Shown here: piece by piece, positions 36,985-44,049 of the stretch | Layout of the letters: each line of letters begins with the position of its first letter | Position numbering within the stretch: the stretch's first letter is position 1 | From: Chryseomicrobium aureum | Lineage (GTDB): Bacteria; Bacillota; Bacilli; Bacillales_A; Planococcaceae | Reading direction: 5' to 3' | Assembly: GCF_016909155.1 (NCBI RefSeq) | Contig: NZ_JAFBFG010000022.1 | Location: 1-50,806, forward strand | DNA length: 50,806 nucleotides | Program-made: the position numbers and the translations under genes | The notes under the pieces: model-generated | Told to the model about the DNA's origin: nothing | What the model saw: only the letters and a program-made list of their open reading frames with translations | The model's database searches: none

Positions 36985-37506
36985 ATGGAGAACATTCGCA
37001 GTTTCAGAGTTTACGTACACCGAGAGGACGACGGAACGAAAGCACTCACGATCACCGAGAAGAATAAGTATAACGATGATTTCCGTCACAAGTCTATTTA
37101 TATCGGCGAGGCAAGTCAGCGTGACGCCGTATCATGTGCCAGATCGATAATCGTTGGCGAATTGAAAGACGATGAGATAGCAGTAGTTAGAACAAACCTT
37201 CTTTGTCCGCCCAATAAGGCATACAGTACAGACCGTTTCAAGATTAAGCGAGGCAAGTTTCATAACCGTACAATCATCGAGCTTGCTGAAAAAGCGTATA
37301 AAGAACAACTAGAAACGGATTGGACGCAGTTCGCAGCAGTAAAGAAACCGAATCAAAAAGCGGAGAACGAACCACAACCGCAGAAGAAGGCACAAAAAAC
37401 GCCCAGTCAACCAAAAGAGAAACGAGGTAACGGAGATGAAACATCTTTCAGACTTTCTGAAATCCTTAGCGAGCAAGATCGACGAAAGCTCTACGGAATC
37501 AAATAA
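36985..37506 (+). CDS. Unknown element protein
   Basis: 173-aa protein. The N-terminal 110 residues look folded and beta-rich (RSFRVYVHREDDGTKALTIT); a Pro/Gln/Lys-rich linker follows (about 113-145), then a short helical tail. A folded domain plus charged linker suggests a nucleic-acid-binding protein such as an SSB-like factor, but I see no diagnostic motif. SD AAAGGGGCG. It overlaps the next gene by 71 bp in another frame. Confidence 0.6.
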   Translation: MENIRSFRVYVHREDDGTKALTITEKNKYNDDFRHKSIYIGEASQRDAVSCARSIIVGELKDDEIAVVRTNLLCPPNKAYSTDRFKIKRGKFHNRTIIELAEKAYKEQLETDWTQFAAVKKPNQKAENEPQPQKKAQKTPSQPKEKRGNGDETSFRLSEILSEQDRRKLYGIK

Positions 37507-37702
37507 CGACGTTAAGCTATACACGACCGAAGAAGTAACGGAAATCGTAAAGCGACGACTTGCGCAGGAACGACGACGCACAGAGCGCGCACTTTACGAG
37601 ATAGCGGACATGAGTATAAAAGAACGCCAACAGATACGCGAAGAGTACGAACGCAAGATGGCGTACTTACAGGAAAAGGGGCGAGAGAATGGCGGAGATT
37701 AA
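37436..37702 (+). CDS. Small coiled-coil protein
   Basis: 88-aa highly charged protein; residues about 27-85 predict a long helix or coiled coil (EIVKRRLAQERRRTERALYE). Start ATG 37436 behind GGTAACGGAG, inside the upstream gene. Such a large overlap between frames is unusual. It overlaps the next gene by 14 bp. Unknown function; a scaffold or capsid-size factor role is conceivable for a satellite but unproven. Confidence 0.6.
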   Translation: MKHLSDFLKSLASKIDESSTESNNDVKLYTTEEVTEIVKRRLAQERRRTERALYEIADMSIKERQQIREEYERKMAYLQEKGRENGGD

Positions 37703-37907
37703 CCTAAGCGCATTTCATCAAATGCCGCATAGAATCGTACAACGTATGTTTGACGACGCAGGACAAATGCAGGCGTACCTAGACGACGCACCGGAAGGCG
37801 AGCGCCGTATCTTAGTACAGTACAGCGGAGGCACAACCGCAGGACGTGAATACAGCAAGATATTCGCCACGATTTACGTCTATGAGAGCGTGATAGACGA
37901 TGAATAA
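37689..37907 (+). CDS. Unknown element protein
   Basis: 72-aa protein with no recognised motif; central ERRILVQYSGGTTAGREYSK looks beta-rich. Start ATG behind AAAAGGGGCGAG. It overlaps both neighbours (14 bp before, 8 bp after), so translation is chained. Confidence 0.6.
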   Translation: MAEINLSAFHQMPHRIVQRMFDDAGQMQAYLDDAPEGERRILVQYSGGTTAGREYSKIFATIYVYESVIDDE

Positions 37908-37995
37908 ACCAAAAAACTACGTTGACATCGTATCCAGTACGACAAACAGCGTAGAAATCGAAAAGGTAGAAATCGAAACGGAGGAATCAGAATGA
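37900..37995 (+). CDS. Possible 31-aa peptide in the coupled gene chain
   Basis: ATG at 37900 overlaps the upstream stop by 8 bp, and its TGA overlaps the next ATG (ATGA). The C-terminal half is acidic (VEIEKVEIETEESE), with a repeated VEIE. It fills exactly the space between two coupled genes and supplies the ribosome site for the next (AACGGAGGAA). It could be a real small protein or only a reinitiation link. Confidence 0.45.
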   Translation: MNKPKNYVDIVSSTTNSVEIEKVEIETEESE

Positions 37996-38456
37996 GCGAG
38001 CAAATCGAAAACATCGAACTATCACCGGAACAAGAGGCTGAAGTACAGCGACGTATAGCCGAGGAATTGGCGAAACTACCCGAAATCACCGTAGAGGAAT
38101 CGGGCGACTTTAGCGACGAGCTTCGCGCAGAGTTTGCGCACCTATTCGACGAGGACGGAACGCTTATCGATTGGAAGGCGAAATACGAGGAGATCATGGC
38201 GGAACGTGAGGCGCTTGATGGCGAGATTAAGGCGTATGAGCAACGAAAGATTGATAGCCGTTTTCTTGACGAATTTCAACGACAAGGCGTAACACCGGAA
38301 AGAGCGGAGAAGTTACTAGAGTTTGCGAAGATTATTCACTCGCGCCAGTTTCCATTCGATACGTTCAAGGATGATAGATATATCAAGAACGCTGTATTCA
38401 ATACGATTATGGACTTAGGAAAGAAAGACGCAAAAACTACAAAATACATCTACTAG
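37992..38456 (+). CDS. Acidic helical protein, scaffold-like
   Basis: 154-aa acidic, strongly helical protein. Segment KAKYEEIMAEREALDGEIKA (about 64-83) predicts coiled coil; the C-terminal part YIKNAVFNTIMDLGKK is more compact. This resembles the layout of phage scaffold or minor capsid assembly proteins, without a clear match. SD CGGAGGAA. The next gene follows after 13 bp. Confidence 0.6.
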   Translation: MSEQIENIELSPEQEAEVQRRIAEELAKLPEITVEESGDFSDELRAEFAHLFDEDGTLIDWKAKYEEIMAEREALDGEIKAYEQRKIDSRFLDEFQRQGVTPERAEKLLEFAKIIHSRQFPFDTFKDDRYIKNAVFNTIMDLGKKDAKTTKYIY

Positions 38457-38469
38457 AGGAGACGATTAT

Positions 38470-39177
38470 ATGACTTATGTATTTCACGAAGGACAAGTAA
38501 AGAGCGTTAGCGATAATCAAGTAGAAGAGCTAAAAGCACAAGGGGCGAACATTCTACGAGTTCCCGAATTGAACAAACTGACGGACGAAGTAAACAATGC
38601 ACTATCGATTTTCAAGAAGGAAGAAAAGCGGATTTTACAGTCAACCGATCCCCGTGACACAAAGGAAGTTAAAGACTTCTTACTAACTGAAAAACGACGT
38701 GAGCTAGAGCGTACAGTCGAGTTTGCCGAGAAGGAATGGAACACCGTCAAGCAAACGATTGTAGCCGACGCAGAACGACAGGCGGCACGCGTATCAATTC
38801 CGATTACAGAGAGCGACAGAGCGCTAGCCTCAACGGTAGCAGGGCGCGCAACGCTTACGCTAGCAACCGCAACAGCAGGCGAGCAACGTATCAGCGCACT
38901 CAATCAATTACGCGAAGAAATCAAGCATTATACTGATAGCGAAAAGCTCGCCCTTGCCCCGCAACTTCTTACAATTCAAGCGTACGCAGGCGAAAGCACA
39001 TCGACAGCGAGCGCAGTAAATGGCGTGCTTCGTGAACTAGCGAACCTATCGACGCCAGAGCTAAAGCAAGCCGTAGCCATTCGTGAATTATCGCAGGTAG
39101 CTTCACCGACGACAAACTACCGTATGTATAAGATTGCACGACAGCACGCGGACAAGCACGCGAAAGACTTTAGCTGA
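38470..39177 (+). CDS. Unknown element protein, helical
   Basis: 235-aa protein. A short beta-like N-terminus (YVFHEGQVKSVSDNQVEELK) is followed by long helices, with an Ala/Thr/Ser-rich middle (about 115-200). No diagnostic motif. It sits just upstream of the terminase-like region, where satellites keep genes that hijack the helper capsid. SD AGAGGAGACG. Confidence 0.6.
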   Translation: MTYVFHEGQVKSVSDNQVEELKAQGANILRVPELNKLTDEVNNALSIFKKEEKRILQSTDPRDTKEVKDFLLTEKRRELERTVEFAEKEWNTVKQTIVADAERQAARVSIPITESDRALASTVAGRATLTLATATAGEQRISALNQLREEIKHYTDSEKLALAPQLLTIQAYAGESTSTASAVNGVLRELANLSTPELKQAVAIRELSQVASPTTNYRMYKIARQHADKHAKDFS

Positions 39178-39191
39178 TTGGAGGCGGTAGC

Positions 39192-39806
39192 ATGGCGGAT
39201 TCACTCGATAAAATAAAGCGAGATATTGAAAAGATGAAACAACAGCGTATTGAGGCAGGCTATCACGGAGAGGAATACGAGGCGCACAAGGCGACAAAGC
39301 CGCGCCCTTCTCTTCCGCTTGCATTTCGTTGCTATTACGAGCTAACGCCGTTATATGAGTTCATGGTCGAATATGCCGAGCGTGTATCGAAGGCAGGCGA
39401 GCCGATACCGTTCGACTTATCGATACTAGACCACTACAAGCGTTATTTAGAAGTGATTCATTATGCAGGCGTGTTTAAGAAGAAAAGAAACGGCGATTAT
39501 GACTATGACGCCTCTACGTTGACATCGGATTTCATAAGTATCTACATGGCGACAATAGCGCTTGACGATTTAGTTACGTATAAACGACCGTATCTTGAGG
39601 CGCTAGGCTCGTTAATGACGTCACTCACGTTTAAATATGAGCAGTTTCCGCGCTCAATCACATCAAGGCGCATATACAACGGAAAGCACGTCGAGGCGCT
39701 TGTAGACCGATACAGCGAACGCATAAAGGCATATGAGGCGGAGAGTAAACGGATAGCGGAGAAGAACGTAAAGCAAAGGGGAGAAACACGGAATGTCAGA
39801 GACTAG
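39192..39806 (+). CDS. Unknown element protein upstream of TerS-like gene
   Basis: 204-aa protein, mixed helical, rich in Tyr (YYELTPLYEFMVEYAERVSK, about 47-66), with a basic C-terminal helix. No family recognised. SD TTGGAGGCGG. It overlaps the terminase-like gene by 14 bp, which suggests they work together. Confidence 0.6.
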   Translation: MADSLDKIKRDIEKMKQQRIEAGYHGEEYEAHKATKPRPSLPLAFRCYYELTPLYEFMVEYAERVSKAGEPIPFDLSILDHYKRYLEVIHYAGVFKKKRNGDYDYDASTLTSDFISIYMATIALDDLVTYKRPYLEALGSLMTSLTFKYEQFPRSITSRRIYNGKHVEALVDRYSERIKAYEAESKRIAEKNVKQRGETRNVRD

Positions 39807-40254
39807 ATCATTACGGGATTTAACGGACGCATTAGACGACCGCCAACAGAAAGCCGTTGAAATGCTCGTCGAGAACGAGTTCAACAGAGCGCTAGGGAAT
39901 ACGACAATCACGGAGAAGGAGATTGCGGAGGAAATCGGCGTATCACGTCAAACGTTATCACGTTGGAAAAAGTTACCGGCTTTCATCGAGTTCACAGCGT
40001 ATCATAGTAAGCTACAAACGGATATGCTACGACCGTTAGCCGATAGCCAACTCGCGAAACTCATCAAGGGTACGTCGAACAACGGAATCCCGAGCATTAA
40101 GAGCCTAGAACTCTATTACAAAATTAGCGGTGTCCTCGTCGAACGACGTGAGCAGACGTACGTTGACGGCAATAAGCCGACGCTTTCACAAGAGCAGATT
40201 GAGCGCGGTATTGAGGACTTAGCGGAACGCTTACGCACGGCACGCAGCAAGTAA
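39793..40254 (+). CDS. Terminase small-subunit-like HTH protein (phBC6A51 type)
   Basis: 153-aa protein. N-terminal LDDRQQKAVEMLVENEF and HTH ITEKEIAEEIGVSRQTLSRW (about 35-54) match the phBC6A51/HTH_Tnp group, which stands in the small-terminase position in Bacillales phages; SLELYYKISGVLVER follows. In packaging such proteins recognise pac or cos DNA. No large terminase, portal or capsid gene follows, so any packaging would need a helper phage. A 19-bp motif at its stop recurs at the stop of the next gene. Confidence 0.72.
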   Translation: MSETRSLRDLTDALDDRQQKAVEMLVENEFNRALGNTTITEKEIAEEIGVSRQTLSRWKKLPAFIEFTAYHSKLQTDMLRPLADSQLAKLIKGTSNNGIPSIKSLELYYKISGVLVERREQTYVDGNKPTLSQEQIERGIEDLAERLRTARSK

Positions 40255-40358
40255 TAACGATCATTAACGGGCATTGTCGGAGGTGAGTACGATGTAGGCG
40301 GTAGACGCTAACTGACGCATACGCCACGGACAACTAACATACAAAAGGGGATTTTATA

Positions 40359-40682
40359 ATGACGGCATACACTATCACAGTAAAGAAGAACAACCACGAA
40401 AACCGAGAGCCAGTCGGCGCACAGCGAGGCTATTCGCTACTTGTCGAAATGCAACGAGCAGGCGGAGACCAGACCGTAAAGCTACACTTCACCGAAAACA
40501 AGAGCGTCATTGATACGCTAGATGAGGCGTTAGGCGAGTTCTTACGACGCATGGCACGCGCTTACGACGTGGCTGAGGTGACGATTACTAGCGCAGACTA
40601 TACGCTCAACCTAACGCAACAGACGACGCTAAAAGAGAAATACGAACTAGAGACGCAGATTAATACGATCACTTTCGCATAA
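40359..40682 (+). CDS. Unknown element protein
   Basis: 107-aa protein; N-terminal strand pattern AYTITVKKNN, then charged helices. No family recognised. SD AAAAGGGG. Last rightward gene; an intrinsic terminator overlaps the bases just after it. Upstream (40279-40297) lies a ribosome site followed by ATG TAG, a start-stop unit. Confidence 0.6.
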   Translation: MTAYTITVKKNNHENREPVGAQRGYSLLVEMQRAGGDQTVKLHFTENKSVIDTLDEALGEFLRRMARAYDVAEVTITSADYTLNLTQQTTLKEKYELETQINTITFA

Positions 40683-40696
40683 TAACGATCATTAAC

Positions 40697-40731
40697 GGCA
40701 TTGGCGCTATAATGGCGCTAGTGCCTTTTTA
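40697..40731 (+). terminator. Terminator of the rightward operon
   Basis: 11-bp stem with two G-U pairs (40697-40707 with 40715-40725) and T5. It closes the main operon of the element. Confidence 0.85.
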
Positions 40732-41518
40732 TTTGTCTACGTACATAAAAGCGAGGCAATAGCGGATAGACTATGCTGTGAGGACGCAGGAGAGCGCGCT
40801 AACTTCCGTTAGTAAGGTATTGATACGCTAAGAGCCGTAGGATTGCGATATGGTAGCGTTCTATGTTCAACCGGACATTTACCGGACAGTATGCGCAGAG
40901 ATACGTTACAATGGCGCTAGGATAGCGATAGAGTACAACGTACAGTAGGCGATTGATTAGCGTATGATAGCGTTAGGATATGTGATAGTGTCCGATATGA
41001 TAGCGTTTAGTATCGTTCTACTTGCTAAAAGTCAGGCGCAGGTCTGCGGCACGACCGACCGCTTGAAACTTCACCCTTCAACTATCGCCTGTATTAGCGC
41101 TATATCAGCGTAGTTTATGCACGATTGTATGCAGAATGAGCGGACTACTTACGATAGGTAAGCGCTTATGTACCAACGGTTGAGCGATTGCATAAAGTTA
41201 TCGGCGATTGATTGCGTAAGTATAACGTCACAAACAGCGTTATATCAACGTTTGTTAAGTAGTACGAACGATACACAAGACGCTTTTGTTACCTCCGTTA
41301 TGCAACAAAGTGATACCTTTATGCAGTCGTAAATGAGCCGTAATGATGGCGGAATCTTTGAAGCCGGGGGGATGATCTGCGCCAAACCGCCTCACCTTAT
41401 AGCTCATAAACGTAAACAAAATAGTAAAAACCCCGATGTTACAGGTAACATTACGCCTCTCAAAAAATCCGCTAACAATTTTCTGAAATCCGCAACCTTC
41501 ACCGCTATTTCTCCACGT
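40732..41518. other. Repeat-rich noncoding stretch of the element
   Basis: About 790 bp without a credible gene. The word ATGATAGCGTT(T)AG occurs at about 40965 and 40998, with shorter GATAGCG or GTAGCG words at 40853, 40921 and others; related GCGTTATATCA-like words lie near 41100 and 41235. It lies next to the terminase-like gene, so a pac or cos-like site is one idea; a small RNA is another. A 66-codon frame at 41333 has no ribosome site. Confidence 0.5.
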
Positions 41519-41543
41519 AAAAAAGACGCCCGTTAGGACGCCT
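41519..41543 (-). terminator. Probable terminator of the second recombinase
   Basis: On the reverse strand GGCGTC pairs with GGGCGTC through G-U pairs (about 41525-41543), followed by T6. It begins just after the stop codon. Weak stem, so moderate confidence. Confidence 0.5.
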
Positions 41544-42080
41544 CTACAAGTTCATATTTACGTAAATTTCATCGATATGCTCTCGCTCGATACCGATATA
41601 CTTTAGCGTTTGACGTTGTGACGAATGATTGAGCGCTACCATTATCCGCTCTAGCGGTACGCCTTTATCGTAGGCGAATTTGCCCCACGTCTTGCGCATG
41701 GTGTGCGTACCAACGTTCACCTTGACGCCTGCTCTCTCTGCCGCCTCGTTGAGTATGCGATATGCCTGTACGCGTCCGATATGTCCGTCACCTGTCCGGC
41801 TAGGAAATAGCCAGTCGTTAGGATTGGCGTCAGCAGGCACGCACTCGTTGACCGCCTTCCGTATACTGTCATTGATCGGCATACGCTTACGTTTGTCCGT
41901 CTTGCCTTCCGTAACGTCGATATAATCGCCTCTGACGTTCTTCACTTTCAGCGCCAACAAGTCGCTAACTCGTAGCGCCGTATTGATTCCGATAGTGAAC
42001 ATGAGCAGGTTGCGACCGTGTAGCGCTTTCTTCATACGTGTTATCTCTCGCTTACTTGTGAACGCCTGTACCGTCTCCAT
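41544..42080 (-). CDS. Short tyrosine recombinase at attR
   Basis: 178-aa catalytic-domain-only tyrosine recombinase. R37 (NTALRVSDLL), H126 and R129 (THTMRKTW), H152 (LNHSS) and Y161 (LKYIGI) give a complete active site, but the N-terminal arm- and core-binding domains are missing. It differs from the 352-aa integrase. It may resolve multimers, help excision, or act on another site. The ATG at 42080 follows ACGGAGGTAAT on the reverse strand; a longer start at 42149 has none. Confidence 0.9.
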   Translation of the reverse strand: METVQAFTSKREITRMKKALHGRNLLMFTIGINTALRVSDLLALKVKNVRGDYIDVTEGKTDKRKRMPINDSIRKAVNECVPADANPNDWLFPSRTGDGHIGRVQAYRILNEAAERAGVKVNVGTHTMRKTWGKFAYDKGVPLERIMVALNHSSQRQTLKYIGIEREHIDEIYVNMNL

Positions 42081-42284
42081 ACGATTACCTCCGTAACGTT
42101 TTAAATAATATGTTACATTAAGAATAATCGATACAATAACGCTTGTCAACCGCTAGTGGATTGCGTATACTTAACGGTAATCAATAGAGCGTATTTCGAA
42201 TACGTCAGCACGCGTACTTACATTCTAATACGATTAAGCGCAAACTCTGCGCTATGTCTACGTTTATGATAGCGAGGCAATTAC

Positions 42285-42355
42285 GGCGGCTTCACCATCG
42301 ATAACCCGAATGCTATTGCAAACTGCGGATGTGGCTCTTCATTCCGCACAGCTAC
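42285..42355 (+). repeat. attR of the integrative element (71-bp direct repeat)
   Basis: Exact copy of 29228-29298. Element DNA lies to its left; native chromosomal sequence (end of yutM) continues to its right. It marks the right end of the element. Confidence 0.95.
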
Positions 42356-42383
42356 AAAACAAGGAACACCTGAAAACTGTTAA
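42285..42383 (+). pseudogene. Displaced native 3' end of yutM
   Basis: 33 codons in the yutM frame, ending [10 protein letters not shown] and TAA. It is the original C-terminus cut off by integration. It has no start codon or ribosome site here and is not expected to be translated. Excision would join it again to the gene at 28961. Confidence 0.93.
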
Positions 42384-42423
42384 TCTAAGTATTACTGGCT
42401 TGGTTAACATACAAGACATAAAA

Positions 42424-42510
42424 GTGATCAGGGGTGACTCCAGCGGGATAAAAAAGCGGAAGCTGAGACCTTGGCTCAGCCCGCGCCCGCGGAACGCTTC
42501 CCCTGATCAC
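42424..42510. repeat. Dispersed palindromic repeat, copy 3
   Basis: 87-bp element with perfect 11-bp terminal inverted repeats GTGATCAGGGG / CCCCTGATCAC and an inner hairpin GCTGAGACC-TTGG-CTCAGC. The inner words TGACTCCAGCGGGA and CGCCCGCGGAA relate it to copies 1 and 2, although the arms differ. It lies directly after the native yutM end, before its terminator. Confidence 0.75.
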
Positions 42511-42526
42511 CCTACACTCTATTTAA

Positions 42527-42559
42527 GGAAGTTTCTCGATTAGGAGAAGCTTTCTTTTT
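42527..42559 (+). terminator. Terminator downstream of native yutM end
   Basis: 11-bp stem with G-U pairs (42527-42537 with 42544-42554) and TTTTTG. Probably the original yutM terminator, now 13 kb from the gene. Confidence 0.75.
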
Positions 42560-42601
42560 GTTTTTAAGCATATGTTATTTTTCTATGAGTTTTTGCATAA
42601 T

Positions 42602-42614
42602 TGAAAACGTTTCA
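42602..42614. promoter_or_regulatory. cre-like palindrome upstream of yumB
   Basis: TGAAAACGTTTCA is an interrupted palindrome (TGAAA-N3-TTTCA) close to a CcpA cre site but one base short and imperfect at the 3' side. It lies about 115 bp before yumB. Carbon catabolite control is only a guess. Confidence 0.25.
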
Positions 42615-42730
42615 TTCGATACAAGTATTCATTGAACTTCTATTCTAAAAGGGCTAATATAGAAAGTAAGTGTTTGCACCCGTCAAGGGGCAAATAAGTG
42701 AAAATATAACTAAGAGGTGGTAGCGGTACC

Positions 42731-43945
42731 ATGAAAAGAGCGAAGATTCTCATTCTAGGCGCAGGCTATGGCGGACTTTCAACTGCCGTAAATTTACAAA
42801 AAAAATTAAATGCAAATGATGCAGATATCACATTGATTAACAAAAATGATTATCACTATGAGTCGACTTGGTTACACGAGGCGGCAGCTGGAACGCTATC
42901 TCCTGAAGATGTACGTTATGACATCAAAAGCGTACTAAATGGCGACAGAGTACAATTCGTTCAAGCAGCAGTAACAGGCATCGACGTTAATGCACGCAAA
43001 GTAACAACAGATAAAGGCGAGCACACATATGACTACTTAGTCATTGGACTTGGCTTTGAAGGCGAGACATTCGGTATCGAAGGTCTTGATAAATATGCAC
43101 TTTCTATTGCAAACGTTGGAGCAGCGCGTCAAATTCGTGAGCACATCGAATACCAATTCGCTATGTGGTCTCAAGACGAAGTAAAAGACGACAGCCGTTT
43201 GACAATCGTTGTAGGCGGAGCTGGTTTCACAGGAATCGAATTCTTAGGTGAGCTAGGAAACCGTGTTCCAGAGCTTTGCAAAGAATTTGATGTACCACAA
43301 GAAAAAGTACGCGTTCTTTGTGTAGAGGCTGCGCCAATGGTTCTTCCTGGATTTGATCCAGAATTAGTGGACTATGCAGTGCGTCACTTAGAGTCTAAAG
43401 GAATTGAATTCTCAATTGGAACTCCAGTTGTGCAAGCAACTCCTGAAGGTGTAAAAATCAAAACGGGTGAAGAGTCATTTGATTTCGTTAAAGCTGGTAC
43501 AGTTGTTTGGGCTGCAGGTGTTCGCGGAAACCGTTTAATCGAAACTTCTGGTATCGAAAACATGCGTGCTCGTGTCAAAGTTGAAAAAGACATGCGTGCA
43601 CCTGGCTTCCCAGACGTATTCATCGTTGGAGATTGCGCACTTATGATCAACGAAGAAGTGAACCGTCCATACCCACCAACAGCACAAATTGCGATGCAAC
43701 AGGCAGAAACAATTGCACAAAACCTTATTGCACTTATGAAGAACGAAGATACACATGCATTCGTTCCTCAGTTAAAAGGTTCTGTATGTTCACTGGGTGA
43801 GCACGATGCGATTGGAGATGTAATGGGCCGTAAGATTACAGGTACAAAAGCTTCCATCATGAAAAAAATCATCGACAACCGTGCTTTATACATGATTGGT
43901 GGAGCACCACTTGTTATGAAAAAAGGAAAATTTAACTTACTATAA
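42731..43945 (+). CDS. yumB: Type II NADH dehydrogenase YumB
   Basis: 404-aa NDH-2 family flavoprotein. FAD motif [13 protein letters not shown] at 10-22, NAD(P)H motif [16 protein letters not shown] near 160-175, [11 protein letters not shown] (about 295-305) and the family end with a hydrophobic/basic C-terminal tail ([18 protein letters not shown]) that can dock to the membrane. It should oxidise NADH and reduce menaquinone. SD AAGAGGTGG. It is the first intact host gene after the element, as yumB follows the yut genes in B. subtilis. Confidence 0.92.
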   Translation: MKRAKILILGAGYGGLSTAVNLQKKLNANDADITLINKNDYHYESTWLHEAAAGTLSPEDVRYDIKSVLNGDRVQFVQAAVTGIDVNARKVTTDKGEHTYDYLVIGLGFEGETFGIEGLDKYALSIANVGAARQIREHIEYQFAMWSQDEVKDDSRLTIVVGGAGFTGIEFLGELGNRVPELCKEFDVPQEKVRVLCVEAAPMVLPGFDPELVDYAVRHLESKGIEFSIGTPVVQATPEGVKIKTGEESFDFVKAGTVVWAAGVRGNRLIETSGIENMRARVKVEKDMRAPGFPDVFIVGDCALMINEEVNRPYPPTAQIAMQQAETIAQNLIALMKNEDTHAFVPQLKGSVCSLGEHDAIGDVMGRKITGTKASIMKKIIDNRALYMIGGAPLVMKKGKFNLL

Positions 43946-43957
43946 TCTAACCTCTCA

Positions 43958-43987
43958 AACAGTCGCAGAAATGCGGCTGTTTTTTTG
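43958..43987 (+). terminator. Intrinsic terminator of yumB
   Basis: 9-bp stem with G-U (about 43959-43967 with 43972-43980) and T7, 13 bp after the stop. Confidence 0.85.
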
Positions 43988-44049
43988 AAAGATAAGAAAG
44001 TATATAATTTTTAGTGCCATGAACCCAGTGTTCATGGTATTTTCTATTT

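Larger units (their letters stand above)
29228..42355 (+). mobile_element. 13-kb integrative element in yutM, satellite-like
   Basis: Bounded by 71-bp perfect repeats; one copy plus the inner DNA is 13,057 bp. It holds int at attL, repressor with divergent promoter, iteron-like repeats, a P-loop helicase-like gene, DNA-binding and Cys-rich small proteins, about nine unknown genes, a terminase-small-subunit-like gene and a second recombinase at attR. There is no large terminase, portal, capsid, tail, lysis, relaxase or conjugation gene. Base and codon use differ from the chromosome (rich in CG and TACG words). This organisation is closest to phage-inducible chromosomal islands; an integrated plasmid or decayed prophage is the alternative. 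Short similar arms AAACTCTGCG lie inside both ends (29331, 42242), and CTTAATCGTAT (29400) is inverted at 42229. Confidence 0.9.

Noticed and set aside
41333-41536. 67-codon frame in the element noncoding region
   Set aside because: No ribosome site, composition unlike neighbouring element proteins, and it runs into the recombinase terminator.
29228-42355. Ordinary complete prophage
   Set aside because: No large terminase, portal, capsid, tail or lysis genes were found in 13 kb.
42310-42543. 77-codon frame across attR and repeat copy 3
   Set aside because: It is an out-of-frame reading of the displaced yutM end and a palindromic repeat.
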